Shown piece after piece: positions 10,551 to 22,676 of a stretch of DNA of 64,000 nucleotides. The stretch's first letter is position 1. Every line of letters begins with the position of its first letter. Both the position numbers and the translations under genes were made by a program. The DNA lies in NCBI GenBank assembly GCA_030549495.1, contig JAUIRK010000919.1, positions 1,113,001 through 1,177,000 of the forward strand, written 5' to 3'. This stretch comes from Nectonema munidae. Lineage: Eukaryota > Nematomorpha > Nectonematoida > Nectonematidae. Below the pieces are notes generated by a model. It saw nothing but the letters and a program-made list of their open reading frames with translations. It ran no database searches and was not told the origin of the DNA.

Positions 10551-11643
10551 GTAATTTAAACTTCTTTTAATACTATATGTATAAAAGTAAGAAATAAGAA
10601 GCTACCTTTGTTTTATGCTTGAAATTTCAAATCTCTCGATCGTAAAACATTTGATAAGATAAAGGAATTTTTACTGCTTGATTATTATTGAAACGCTTTT
10701 CAAAAAAAGCTATTTGGAAATATCTACATGTTACTGATATCAGGAATGTTTAATTGATCAAGTATTTAACTAATTCGTTTATTCTTCTAAGATATTTTAG
10801 CAATTTTCCATTTCGAAATATTAGGCTTACAATGCACAATTTGTATATAGTTACAGAAAGCTTAAAGGTAGTTTTTAAAATAAAAGAATTATATATATTT
10901 ATATTCGATGGTAACTTTTAAAGGATCATTTCTTATTTTTGTATCCAAAATTCCTATCGTTCGCATATGGGACAAAAAAAATTATGAACTGCTCAAATTG
11001 AAGTTTTGTGAATTTTTTAAGTATGCAAATATTTTGGGTTTTTTCATCTCTTAAAATATTTTGTAAACTAACAGCACTTAATTTTAAAGTTATTATAAAA
11101 TTAAATCCTTAATTATCTCTCATTTTTGATTACATACAACTTTTGGTAATCCTGAACTTGCTGAGTTTCACATTTTTATCCTTTGAATGATGCTTGATTT
11201 GATTGGGTATTGAGTCTGAACAAGAAAGAGTCCTTCTTCAGACTTGTTAGTCCCCATCCTCTCCTTCCCCCTCTAAACGGATGGCTATTGATCACCAATA
11301 AGGAGATAAATATAATTCAACAACAATAAACTTTTTTGGTGTAACTTTTTCTTGCCAAAATATTTATAAAATTGCTTGAAACCAACATGAGATCATTGAA
11401 CCCATTTAGGTGATTTTATATTATGTTCTTTAATTAAATTTTGTGTTAAAATTTGTGAGTCTTCTTGGTTCAAATGCGGTCTATGCTACTGTTAATAATA
11501 ATTTTGCAATCATGTCTTTGGAATTAGATTCATATAAACCTAATGTATCTAAAATAAGTGGAATATTTTTGAATACCTTTATTTATCATGGCAAAATTTA
11601 TAATAATTATAATAAATGCACTATATATTTAAGATAACTTTAG

Positions 11644-11998
11644 CCAAGGAATGACAGATCTGATGCATCAACCAATTTACCATCCTACACTACCGTATTT
11701 AACGTGTGTAGATTCCATGGAAAATATTCAATATCAAAAGAACATGAGTTTTCAACAAACACCCGCTAAAATGGGGTATACGAACCAGCACCATCAAACT
11801 GCTTCTACCACTTCCATTCCTGGAATCTACTTTTTTTACTCTCCCTTTGATTTTTATCCACCAAATCACGGTCATCCCTGCTTAAAAACGTCAACAGCAA
11901 TGCCAACAGATCATTATGGGTTTCTTAATAATGGTAATCTGGGCGTCTTGAAGATGAACAATTTTTCCAGCAATCAATTAAACAAAAAGCAATAACTT
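11644..11998 (+). CDS. Candidate terminal exon, Pro/Asn/His-rich C-terminus
   Basis: Open from a TTTAG acceptor (11639-11643) through an in-frame ATG at 11651 to TAA at 11996-11998. The product (MTDLMHQPIYHPTLPY ... LKMNNFSSNQLNKKQ, 115 residues from the ATG) is rich in Pro, Asn, His, Gln and Tyr, like the disordered tails of many transcription or RNA-binding regulators, but no family is recognised. Base composition is clearly less AT-rich than the flanks, which supports coding. An AATAAA signal follows at 12126. It may belong to the gene of exons A-E or be a separate small gene. Confidence 0.55.
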
Positions 11999-12125
11999 CT
12001 AATCATGCCATAACTTTATAAAAGCATATGAGATTTGGAAAATATATCAAGGAAATTCACATGTGCTATGTTGTACTAAAATCATTTTTGAAAAAAGAGA
12101 AAATGTATTGTAATATTTTTTTTTT

Positions 12126-12131
12126 AATAAA
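12126..12131 (+). terminator. Poly(A) signal AATAAA
   Basis: Canonical AATAAA 128 bases after the stop at 11998, preceded by a T-run. Fits the 3' end of the candidate gene at 7246-11998. Confidence 0.55.
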
Positions 12132-12317
12132 GCAATATATTAGTAAATTATGTGATGCCAAATATTGTTAAGTAAATGTATTCTAAATATAATTTTTCTT
12201 TTCAAAAATACCAAGATACAAAAGCTTCTATAAATTTTAATATACACAAAGAAAAGGAAATTTAATTGATATGTAATACGATCTTAAACTTCAAAGTATG
12301 TTTTTTTACTTGAGAAT

Positions 12318-12830
12318 AAGTAGAAGAAGAAGAACAACCTTTATTATAGATTTAATAAACAGTTTTGAAAAAAAAAATTTTCATGCATAATGAGAAATAC
12401 AATTTGTTTTCTAGGAGAAAAGGCAAAGGGACAAGTTAATAGTCTATCGGGATGGCTGATCTCCAAAAAACAGTAAAATAAAACTTTGAAAGATCATCGA
12501 TGCTTGAAAGAGAGCGAAAATCTACAGAAAAAGGATGATGTGAAGAATATATAATGCATAGTAGATATAACTTTATACTTTATCAAAATATGTTTAGCAA
12601 TATCATTGATACATAAAAAAGAATGGGTGTGACTTTGTGTCAAGTGGTTCCATGAAGATATATTTGTATGTAACATAAAAAAACGTATATGTTTTTATAT
12701 AAAAAGAAAATAAAAGATGTAAGTGGTGAGTTTGAACATGTGCAAATGGAGTAATTGGGTTGATGAACTTTTAGACTGTTTGCTGGGAATAAGTTAACAA
12801 TATTAACTTAACTGATTTTTTGAAGTTTTT
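12318..12830 (-). repeat. LINE 3' end, antisense, with (TTC)n tail
   Basis: Begins on the plus strand with AGAAGAAGAAGAA followed by CTTTATTATAG. On the minus strand this is a LINE 3' UTR ending CTATAATAAAG and a (TTC)n tail, like the tail seen after the LINE at 57461-57486. The UTR includes a GGAGATCAGCCATCCCGAT block. No coding part remains; the 5' limit is uncertain. Confidence 0.55.
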
Positions 12831-13130
12831 ACAATTAGAGAAGTTTAGATCTTTATAGTATTTATTGACTAAATGAAGACTACAACAATTGGAGAACATT
12901 AGGTTTTTCACTAAACAAATTTAACAAATAAAAGATAGAAATATGAAGTAGGTAAATAAAAAAGCATATATGTACCAACTAACTAATTAGTAAACTTACT
13001 ATATTTTATTAGCATATAAAAAATATTGTCAATTTTTTTATTTTCTTCTGAATTAATTCATATTATCACATAAAAGATATTTTGAAACTGGGTTTTCAAT
13101 CTTTAAGAAAAATAAAGAAGAAGAAGACAT

Positions 13131-13146
13131 TTATAATACAGATAAG
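13131..13146. repeat. Target-site duplication, left copy
   Basis: TTATAATACAGATAAG, 16 bases, repeated exactly at 16160-16175. It flanks the LINE at 13147-16159. Confidence 0.85.
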
Positions 13147-16100
13147 TGAGTGAGTGAGGGAAATCTCTAAGCACTTTCCAGCGTTGGCTGATATGCTTGC
13201 TGTATTGCTATGATTTGGATGGCTTTGCTTGGTTTTTTCTATGTGACGGAAAATCGAATTAGTTGTTATGTTCTAAAGGAGCAAAAATAAAAGGAAGGAA
13301 ATGTAGAAGTGTTGTATTAAAGGAGTGATATATGAGATTAGGAGTTGGGTGATGGAGGGATAAGATTTTGGTGTGCTTTAAGAATTGGTTCTATTGTGTT
13401 TATCAGGATTGAGAATTCTTGGAGAATCGAAGGGTGATATAGAAAGTCATACATGGAGTTGGGGATACCATTGAAATATAAGTGGCAGAATTTGAGTAGT
13501 TTGGTTCGTATGTTTTGAAAGATGGGGCATAGAAGGATGCTGTGTATTGGTGTTTCTATTTCTGTGTACCCAAAACGGCAAAGTGGGTTGTTGTGTAGTT
13601 TGAATTTGTAAAAGTAAGCATAGGTTGGGCAGTGAAAAGAGAACCATCTAATTGAGTTGCGTGCGAAAAATGCTTTTATTATTAATCGCAAAATTGATTA
13701 GAGGAGGAGAAATGTTAAGGGATGACCAATTGTTAAGGATGGATGTGTGTGTTGAAGATTTGATGCAGGATAGAGGGTACAATGGTTAAGGTTGTGTTCG
13801 ATGTTGATGTTTTGGATAATTGATCAACATTGTGGTTTTCGGTGCATGTAGAATGTCCGGGAGACCAGGTGATGGTGATGTTGAAATGTTGAGCCAGTTG
13901 GGTGAGTTTGGTGGCTATGCTATGACATGACAGCGGAATTTTATGATTGAGATCGTTAATGATGTTTTGAGCGTCTGTGTAAAGATGGATGTGACTAAAG
14001 TTGTGGCGATATGTTTCGATGTTGTCTAATAGATGGTTGCAAACGGCTAAAATTGCTAACTCTTCTGTTTCATAAGATGAAGTATTGTTGTCGGTGTGAA
14101 GGACTTCGGAGAAAAGGGGGGTTAATGAGTTGGTGATAAAGAAGGCGTATGCACCAGTAGCATGGTGAGAGGATTTGGAAGCGTCAGTAAAGATGAAAAG
14201 ATTATATGGTGAGTGGGGATTAGTGCGTTGCATTTTGATTAATTTGGTAGCAATGTTTTTATGTTTGCATATGGTTAATGTGTAGGGTAATTCATCTGAA
14301 GGGTTGAAATGGAAGATTGAATGGATTTCAGATGATATGGAATAGTGAGCTAGGTTTGGTATGTACTTGGCACATGTGGTTTCGTAAAATGAGAGTATAA
14401 GGGATGAAGTTGAGTAGGGTGTGGTGAAAACGTGAATGGGGCTCATGGATTTGAAAGTTTTCGAGTATAGTGTTACTAGAGTTAAGTGTAGTTTGAATAG
14501 AATTGGTAGAGTGTGTGTAAGGAGTTTAAGTTTTGAGGTAGGTGTGGTGTGATACGCGTTAGTGATTGTGAGGAGACAGGTACGGTGAATTTTATTGAGA
14601 ATAATTCTAGTATTAAGCAGCTTTAGGGAGAAACCCCAGGAGAGGATACCGTATTGAATTATGGATAAAATAATTGATGTATAAATATATTTTGAAATTT
14701 TCGGGTTTAGTCCCCATTTGTAGGAGATGGCTTTCTTGAAGGAGAAAGTGATAGACGTGAGTTTAGTGTGTAGGTTTTTGATGTGTGCTGAAAATTTAAG
14801 GTTTGATTAAAAAATGACTCCTAGATATTTTATTTGGGTTATTGGTATGATTGGTGTGGATGATGGCATGACTAGGGGTTCTGGTAAGATTCTTTTCCTA
14901 GTGAAATGTATGATGTTCAGTTTACTCTGGTTAAACTGAATTTTGTATTTAGAGGCTATGGAGTTAATATTCGTCAAAAGGGTGGTAGCGTTGTTCAAAT
15001 GGGTTTCCTGGTCGTCGTTGGAGAAGGTAAAAAGAATATCGTCAGAGTAGCATTGTGCGAAGTGTGAGTTGGAATTAATGTGATTTAGGAGTGGATTGAT
15101 GAGGATGAGCCATAAAATGTCTGAGAGGCAGCCGCCTTGGGGGGGGGGGGGGGGGGTAGAGAGCGAGAGTTGTTTTATGTAAGTGTTGTTGTTGTGATGC
15201 AGGATAAGTATGCGTTTGTTGAGATAGCTTTGAATGAACTTGCTTCGGTATAAAGGGTAATTGTTTTGGATTAAGTTGAATAGAATTGCGGGATGCGAAG
15301 CAGAGTTGAAAGCATTATCAATGTCGAGAAAGGTTGTTGTTGCAATTTTGCGATGGTTTAGTGTGTTTTCCAAGAAGTGAGTTAGGCGTGAGAGGGCCAT
15401 TTCAGTATTTTTGTTAGGGAGATAGGCAAATTGATTTGGATGAATGAGATTCTTTCTACAAATGTGGTGTAGAATCTTTTTGGTAAAATTCGTTCTAGTA
15501 CTTTGCCAAGAGACGGTAAAATCGAGATGGGGCGCCAGTTTTTAATTTCGTTGATGTTTCTGTTGGGTTTGGGGATTAGCACTAGCTTGCTAATTTTCCA
15601 AATGTTTGGAAAAAAGCTAAATTTTAGACATGCATTGTAAATATTGATGAGATGAGTTTGTAAGATATGGTATGATTTTTTGATATGCCTGGGAGAGATG
15701 AGGTCTAGACTATGAGAGGATTTTGATTTCATATTGTGAGATTTGGTAATGGGCTGAAAAGGTATTGGTGAGTTGTGTGAGAGTTTATGATGAACAGTTT
15801 GTCTAATAATAGTGTTCAAGGGGTTGTCTGAGTTTTCATTATCGCATGGAAATAATATGTTAAGGAAGTGAGGGTTGATGTGTGTGTTTGTGTTTGAGTT
15901 GGGAAGTAAGTGGTGAGGTAAAGAGGCGTTCTGCTTTGTATTTCTTGTTTTATTCAATAAGTTCCATGGGTTAGAGTACAAAATTTGGTCCATGATTTTC
16001 TTTTGGCTTGATTGATTTCATATTTATATTTTCGCTTAAGATTGAAGTATGATTCAATAGATGCAGTAGAATGCGATTTTATTAAAGATTTTAGGGCGCT

Positions 16101-16159
16101 GCGTAGTTGTTTTTTTAGATGTGTGAGTTGGGCGCATCAAACAACCTACAAACTATAGA
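13147..16159 (-). mobile_element. RNase H-bearing LINE (I/LOA/R1-like group), copy 1, 5'-truncated
   Basis: Minus-strand non-LTR retrotransposon of 3.0 kb flanked by an exact 16-bp duplication. It holds, in order, the end of the linker (RKYKYEINQAKRKSW), reverse transcriptase, RNase H and a C-terminal CCHC-like region; endonuclease and ORF1 are missing, as expected of 5' truncation during target-primed reverse transcription. The 3' end has GCAAGCATATCAGCC and a (CTCA)n tail instead of poly(A). The target itself was an antisense LINE tail (AAGAAGAAG ... TTTATAATACAG). Related copies: 50938-52582, 53237-56460 and 57690-57950. Confidence 0.88.
13338..15993 (-). pseudogene. ORF2 of LINE copy 1: reverse transcriptase plus RNase H, decayed
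   Basis: Read on the minus strand: 15993-15382 covers RT fingers with LVLIPKPNRNINEIKNWRPI; a frame change near 15400 leads to the palm (FLDIDNAFNSASH) and the catalytic box CYSDDILF at about 15060, a YSDD where most LINEs have YADD or FADD. Next come the thumb (to 14807), an in-frame gap, then RNase H at 14446-13733 with LFIFTDASKSS, YETEELAIL and LYTDAQNII supplying the acidic residues, and finally a CRFG...H...C zinc-like motif (13691-13338). An 18-base G run (15139-15156) stands where a PQGG motif is normally coded, giving a string of prolines. At least three frame breaks; not functional. Confidence 0.85.
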
Positions 16160-16175
16160 TTATAATACAGATAAG
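16160..16175. repeat. Target-site duplication, right copy
   Basis: TTATAATACAGATAAG, identical to 13131-13146. Confidence 0.85.
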
Positions 16176-18120
16176 AACAATAATAAAGTTAGTACTAAGT
16201 GTAAGTGATGAATTATATAGTGAAAATTTCCAAACGTCTAAAAAGGGAAAAATAACTAAATTTATAATGCCAAAGATTATATATTTTGTAAAATATTATA
16301 TAAAAAATACTAGTAAATATTAAAAACTGATTTTGAGATTTTAAATCACAAATTTTTGAGAAAAGAACATGGATAGAAACACATTCAGTGTAGTTTCCTA
16401 CATAGCCTATTTTTATTCTTTTTTAAACATGCCTGCCTGCCTTTGTTCAAGTGAATTAGAGACATAATAAGCTCATTTTTATTCCAAAAATGAGGTATTT
16501 TATATTTTGATGTAATTTAGCTCTATTATAAAACTGGAAGATTATAACTAATACTCTGTGATTTAATATTGTGTATTTTAAAAGATCCTAACCTTGAAGT
16601 AACATCTCTTCCTTTAAAGGAAAGTCTTTGAACCTTTATCTTTTATGTTAGGACTACAATCCTTAATTAACTAATAAGCATAAAAATCAAAAAATTCTGA
16701 ACAACTTTTTGTAATTGAAAAAAGAGATTTATGAATGATTTCATGAGGAACATGAATTTTGAAAATTGATTTGCTAACAAATATCTAGAGGAATATATGT
16801 CAATATCACCTGATACTATAAAACACATGATAGTGATAACAAACCAACATCAACCAGGAAACTTTTTTGGATAGTAAATCTCTAGCATCGGGTAGATTGT
16901 CTGCAAAATACATCTCTGAAAAATGTTTGTTTCAAACACATATTACGAAGAATGGATTTCTGATGAAAGTACAGCTATCAAGCTAGGATCAGTATAGAAT
17001 GAAGAGCAAATTAGACACGATATAAGATCCAGTTTAGAAACAGTCTTGGCTCCAAGGCATAGTGAGGGTTAATCCTACTAGTACTGCAGGGATGGGTGAG
17101 AGTAGGTGGCGTAAGACGCCTTCTCTTCATTAAAAAATTAATTGTACAAAATTTTTTTGGTTTGCCATGTTGTTAGGAACATTTTATCACATTTCGCTAC
17201 AACGATACGCTCTTGTTTAAGAACTCTCCAACCTCCTTCACTAAAAAATTAATTGTACAAAATTGGGTGAATTATATCCCTTCAAATTTTGTGACTTTCC
17301 ATATAATTTTTAGCTGCATCTTTTGGTACCATTTCCATGGTAGTTGAATGACTCTCTCATGTCAAAAAACTGTCAAAACCAAAAATTAACATTTTTCAAC
17401 AAAATGTTTACATTATCTGTAGTTCGTTATAACTTAGGGTCTATATTATATACTACATTGAAATTTTTTAATTATATACAGTTTAGAAGACAACACTTTA
17501 TATATTTAATTTTTTCAATAATAATGGCTACTTATTAGAAAATGTCTATCAAAATTTTGATGGTTTCATTTCTGGGCTCAGTTTTTGCATTTAGGATTTG
17601 AAAATACTTAAAAGTGTTAATCAAATTTTCGGTTTACTTCCAAAAATTGTCTCCAAAATATTGATTCAAATTTTACATGAAATGTTTTTATAACAAATTC
17701 ATCATGCTTTACAAGAAACGTGGTTCAATGACAATTCTTATAGTTTGAATATAGAATATTATACTTTTATTCATTTACCAACTAATCTGAAAACATTATG
17801 GCCTTGCTTTTTTAATACATCATTCTGTTGATTTTAATATAATAAACAAAAGTATCAACAAACAGTATTTTGAAATATTTTCCATAGGAATTTTTTTGCC
17901 TTAATTTAAAATTTTCATTTTTCACAACATATATCGGCCTCCTTCGTTATGCACAAATTTGTAAATTTTTCAAACTTGTAAAATATAAAAAAATTTTACA
18001 CGTATAAGTAGGTGCATAATTCATGTAAAATGTAATCATTTAAGTTTGTGTTTACATAAGAGTACAACAAGAATTACACATATATTAAAACATACTATAT
18101 ATATATAATGAGAAAAAATA
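16176..18120. other. No gene recognised
   Basis: AT-rich. Two near-identical 27-base stretches around TTAAAAAATTAATTGTACAAAA (17129-17150 and 17243-17262) form a small direct repeat. Nothing else stands out. Confidence 0.45.
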
Positions 18121-18159
18121 TATTATCTATATAGAAATCTCATAACCTGTACGGTTGAA

Positions 18160-18547
18160 CGCGAATAGACAACTTGATTGTCATCTCCAACCTGGTTTCT
18201 ATTCCATATACAAATGACTGGTGAGACAATGTTTAGCTTTCTGTTCATAATTTGCTAGATGAAAGATTTGATATACCTCATTCGGGGAGACGATGTTACA
18301 AAAGTTATTGCCTATATTTTTGCAATTGCACGATTTTAAATAATATGTTTGTCAAATAATAATCAAAATAAATTTATGTAATCAAAGAAATGAAAAATAT
18401 ATTCTTTAAAAAATCAAAAAATATTCAACTTTCTGTTCATATTTTGCTAGATATTAGATTTGCTATACCTCATACAATGTTACAAAAGTTATTACCTATA
18501 TTTTTGCATTTTGCACGATTTTAAATGATATATTTGTCAAATAATCA
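18160..18547 (+). repeat. Dispersed repeat family B, copy 2
   Basis: Same head (CATCTCCAACCTGG) and two core units about 191 bases apart (starting near 18236 and 18427). The first unit has CTCATTCGGGGAGACGATGT; the second has lost it by a small deletion. Confidence 0.8.
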
Positions 18548-19789
18548 GGACATTATATTTTACCAAAAGTTTACTAACTAAATAACTTTTTTTTAATTAA
18601 AATTATTTTTAATCGTATACGTTATCAACTGACCTAAATTTTTAAACTTGAAAGTATTTGTTTTCAATACTACTCAGAAATATTACTGAGATGATTATTA
18701 CCACAGTAGTCGCAAACAAGTTTTCCCATCAGAATTTTAAAAAAAATGTCCCCATTTACTACACTGAACTTAAAAATTTGTAACTCATGTAGTCAATATA
18801 CATATAAAAGTCATTAGCTTTAAAATATTCATAAATATTAGAAGACCTTTGAAAAATAAAAAAAGCTTTTACTTTAATTTTAGCTTTCAAGTAGCAAGGA
18901 CTTTAAAAACACCACCAAAAAGAGACAGTTTTTGATTTAAGGATGTTTATCATAAATAAAATAAATAACCTTTTTATTTGCTTTTAGTTTAGGCATAATT
19001 AATTTCTATTTTTTATATTTTACGTTTTTATTGTCAAAGTTTACAATAACTTTTCCCATACTATCATTATTAGGAAAACTAATTTTTAAAACTTTTTCAT
19101 TGTCTTAAAAATATTTCACTCTTACATTTTACAAACACTTTTTAGTGGTTTCCACTAAATAATCATGTGCGTCATTTGCAGAATCTTTATTTATGTATAA
19201 AACACAATTCTTTTCAATAGATTTACTGGAGCAATTATCACAAACCCATTAAGACCAACTCAGCATATGATGTTTGAGTGGGAAAAAGGGAGGGCTTGTT
19301 TAACAGTCTTAATTTAATTTTAAATGAAACGGTGAGAAGAACTCGATCTAATAAATATTTTAAAAAAATTTAAATTGAAAAGGGTTTATTTTTTTGGGGA
19401 AAAATATGGGGGGAGAGTTAACAGAAGCTAATTACAGGTTTCCAAATACTATTAACATCTTTTTTTGATCTTCTAGGATTTTTATTTTGATCTTTTAGGA
19501 ACTTGTTCTTTAAGGATTTTGTTCGATAAGGTGTTTTCTAAGGGAACTTAGGCTTTCTCCTTGTTTCCATCTTCTAAACTTTTTTTTTAATTTGATAAAC
19601 TTTATTTGGGAACTAAACAAATGAACAAAGCCTAATTTTTTTATATCTTTATTTCGCAAATAAAGTTTGTCAAATTAAAAAACAACTTTTGAAATCAATA
19701 TACTTAGCATTGTATTAGGAATAAAGGTCTTGTCCCATTATTTCGCAAATAAAGTTTAGAAGATCGAAACAAAGAGAAAAAAATGTCTC
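18548..19789. other. No gene; short inverted repeat at 19577-19680
   Basis: AT-rich. AATTTGATAAACTTTATTTG (19590) is inverted against CAAATAAAGTTTGTCAAATT (19657), an arm of about 20 bases with a 50-base loop; the TTTCGCAAATAAAGTTT part is repeated again at 19740. Possible end of a small foldback element. Confidence 0.45.
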
Positions 19790-20970
19790 GGAATATATAA
19801 CTTATGATGATTTTCCTGATTTTATTACGCATAATTTTAATATGCCTCTTTTGAATACACAATCGATTGCTTCAAAATTTTCTGAATTAGAGTTCTTTGT
19901 TACTCATTTCAATGAGGTTTCTTGTAAATCTTTGAAAATCATTGACATACAAGAGACTTGGCTGCTTAGTATGGATACTAATTACAAAATTAAGGGCTAC
20001 ACTTCATATTCTTTGCAAATTAACCAAACATTCAGGTGTTGGTTATTTCATTCACGATTCTATCATATTTAATGTTGTTAAAAACACTTGTCAAGCTCCG
20101 TATTTTGATTTTTTTCAATAAAAATTATTTTCCTACAAAAAAATTGTTTTTCATAATGTTTATCGATCACCCTCTTTACTTCTAATCTAGCACATTTTAT
20201 AGAAGAATTTTCTTGTTTCTTGACGTGTCATGCGCACTCTTCATAATTCAAATATCCTAATGGGAGATTTGAATATTGACTTATATAAGATAGATATTTG
20301 TTATCCAACATGTGAATTTTTGAAAACTTTTTTGTCAAATTTCTTAAAACCAAAGATAAAAGGCATAACACGTTTAATCTCTGCCAACTTAGTCAATATT
20401 TTTGCCATTGAACCTTGAGCATTTCAAAACAATAATATTTACTACCTCAATGTCAGATCATAGTATTATATTATTATCCTGAAAAATGGGAAAATATTCT
20501 ACCTGTTATAAAAAAAAAATTTTGACGCCTAACTTTTTCTTAATAAAATAGAAACGTTGATTGGAATTATTCGTTGAAATCTGATTATGACAATCAAGGT
20601 AGTTTTTTTTTAATTTTATTAATAATTTTATTTTTCAACGAAAAAAACAAGCTTTTTTGTTTATTCATAATTGTAAAAAAAAAAAAGGGAACAAATTATG
20701 GAATATAATATGGGAAAAATCCGCTACTGAACCTTTGAATTTCAACAATATAATAGAGCAGACATTATGAAAAACAATGAAATATTCATGGTTTATTGTA
20801 CTTAATTAATGCGATGATTGATAGAGCAATGTTTGATTCAATTATAATCAAAACATTTAGTATAAAAAATAAATATAAGCAAAAGAATAATTCTTGGGTT
20901 ACTAATGACTTGCTAGATTTGATAAAAAAAAATTTGATTCTTTTGACAAAAAGCTTATAAAAATAAAAAA
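19790..20970 (+). pseudogene. LINE endonuclease fragment (jockey/CR1 type)
   Basis: Starts with MPLLNTQSIASKFSELEFFV (19842), matching the NIQSLKAKFEMLECFV start of the endonuclease of the LINE at 28206. IQETWL carries the catalytic glutamate; NILMGDLNIDLY (about 20250) carries the GD-N catalytic motif. After 20420 only scraps are left, with frame changes. Ends near the antisense LINE tail at 20983. Confidence 0.7.
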
Positions 20971-20982
20971 TATTGCTAGAAG

Positions 20983-21300
20983 AAGAAGAAGAAGAAGTTT
21001 ATTTATCATAGAGTGAAGATAAAAAGGTTTACATACACACATAAAAAATAATATAGATATGGAATATAACAAAAGATAGAATACGATATGTGATAGGTAT
21101 TTCGCAAGGCCATAAAGCCGCTTAAGGAGATATCCTAACTAAATAAACGATATAAAAAAAAGTCAAAGAAAAAAAAACGATATTAAAAAAAGTAAAAGAA
21201 AAAAAACGAAATATAAGTTATGAAATTATGATATACAACCAGGGATGGACCGAAAGGGGGGGATAGGAGAAAAAAAATATACCATTATACTCGTATATGT
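20983..21300 (-). repeat. LINE 3' end, antisense, with (CTT)n tail
   Basis: Plus strand shows AGAAGAAGAAGAAGAAGAAG then TTTATTTATCATAG, the inverse of a LINE 3' UTR with a CTT-repeat tail. Followed by UTR-like sequence including GCAAGGCCATAAAGCCGC. No coding remains. Confidence 0.5.
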
Positions 21301-21489
21301 GGGGATTTTGCAATTCTTTCAAACTCTCTTATGAGAAAAAAGCTGAAAAATTTAATCGAACTGGAAAAGAAAAATAAAAAAGGCCATCTAAAAAGTTTAT
21401 AGAAATCACTCTTTTGAAGTTATTTGATCTTACTAATGTCAATGGTTTATTGAAAAATTCAGAAGATAAAGAATTATATTAAAAGCAAC

Positions 21490-22672
21490 TTGAAAGTGAA
21501 GAAAAGGTACGTTTTGGAAAAGGCATCATCAAGCTCAATTCATCCAAGAAAAAGAATTACACTCAAAAATGCTTTTTTGAAAACTTCTATCAAGCAAACT
21601 GAAACAATCTCTGATAATGAATCATTATCTCTTGTCAAACCTTTTTCCTCATCATCGTCATGTGAAACTCACGAGCCAAAATACAAAAAAGGAAGTACTG
21701 GTACGGCGAGTCTTTTAGTGCGAAAAAAATATTTAACTCACAAAGCTCATGAAATCCTTTGTGTATCAAAAATGAAGTTTATGATGTACCAGTGCCGAGA
21801 CAATCATCCATATTGTAGAAAGTCATTAAAGAGAGAAAGAAATGAAAACTAAAATTTCCAGAGTTTTATCTAACAATGATTGTTTTTTTTGCAGTTTGAT
21901 GGGAAAAGGTTAAAAGGAGAAGAAAATAAAGCTTTGTATTCTCAATTGTAAGAGTGGCTCAGCAAAAGCTATTTACAGTATAGTGAGCTGGAGAAAATAA
22001 TCGATCAATACAACGCGTGGAAAAACATTTCAATGATAATTTGTGACACCACGGCTACCAACACAGGTTCTCGAGAGAAAATAGTTAAAATGATTCAAGA
22101 CAACCTCGTTAAAAAATGCTTTCCTCAACCACAGTATATAGGTTGCCAACATCATGTCTTGGATTTGGTACTGAAACACGTGTTAAACTATCTTTTTCCT
22201 GAAAAAATAACAAAGCCGCAGTTGAGCAAAACTTATAGCCAGCTATTCTTGATTGACGTGCCTAAAAGTGATAATCTTGGATGACGTGATGATTACAAAT
22301 TTTTTATATAAATTGTGCATGAGCTCTCGACACTTTAAAATGAGTTCTCAGTGGCCCTTAATCAAGTGGAGAGCTTTGCCAAGTTTACATCAAGCGAGGT
22401 GGATTTCTAGGGCAATTTACGCACTCATTGGATTTTTTGTTGCCTAACTTGCGAGAGACTCTTGATAATGCGTGTGAATTCATTTCCAACGAGTGGGCAG
22501 ACGTTTGTTTTCACTTCCAACATTATGATGAAGAGATATATGAGAAATTGTTGAAAGCTATTGAAAAGACCTAATGTATTAAAGCTTTAAAATCCTTCAG
22601 AACACATTGGAAAAGGGAGAAGTCGAGATTAGATATAGCCAGACGAATCAGAATTCCGAAAGAGCAATACAA
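21490..22672 (+). pseudogene. Decayed member of a multi-copy 'DTT ... HH' transposase-like family
   Basis: Three frames in order. 21490-21852 has CRDNHPYCRKSLKRERN-type residues; 21900-22284 has MIICDTTATNTGSREK and IGCQHHVLDLVLKHVL; 22253-22600 has ALPSLHQARWISRAIYAL and then, one frame over, ETLDNACEFISNEWADVC. The DTT-x-NTG, C-x-HH and ARW-x-x-AIY boxes are the hallmark of an uncharacterised protein family found in many copies in invertebrate genomes, which looks transposon-borne; I know no accepted name. At least three frame breaks and a stop (21952 region) make it dead. A 130-bp piggyBac-like MITE lies at its 3' side (22677-22806). Confidence 0.65.
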
Positions 22673-22676
22673 TTAA

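Noticed and set aside
11202-11250. Hairpin-like AGTCTGAACAAGAAAG ... TTCTTCAGACT, considered as a terminator or ribozyme
   Set aside because: Arms are imperfect, no repeat copy is seen in the window, and there is no context for it.
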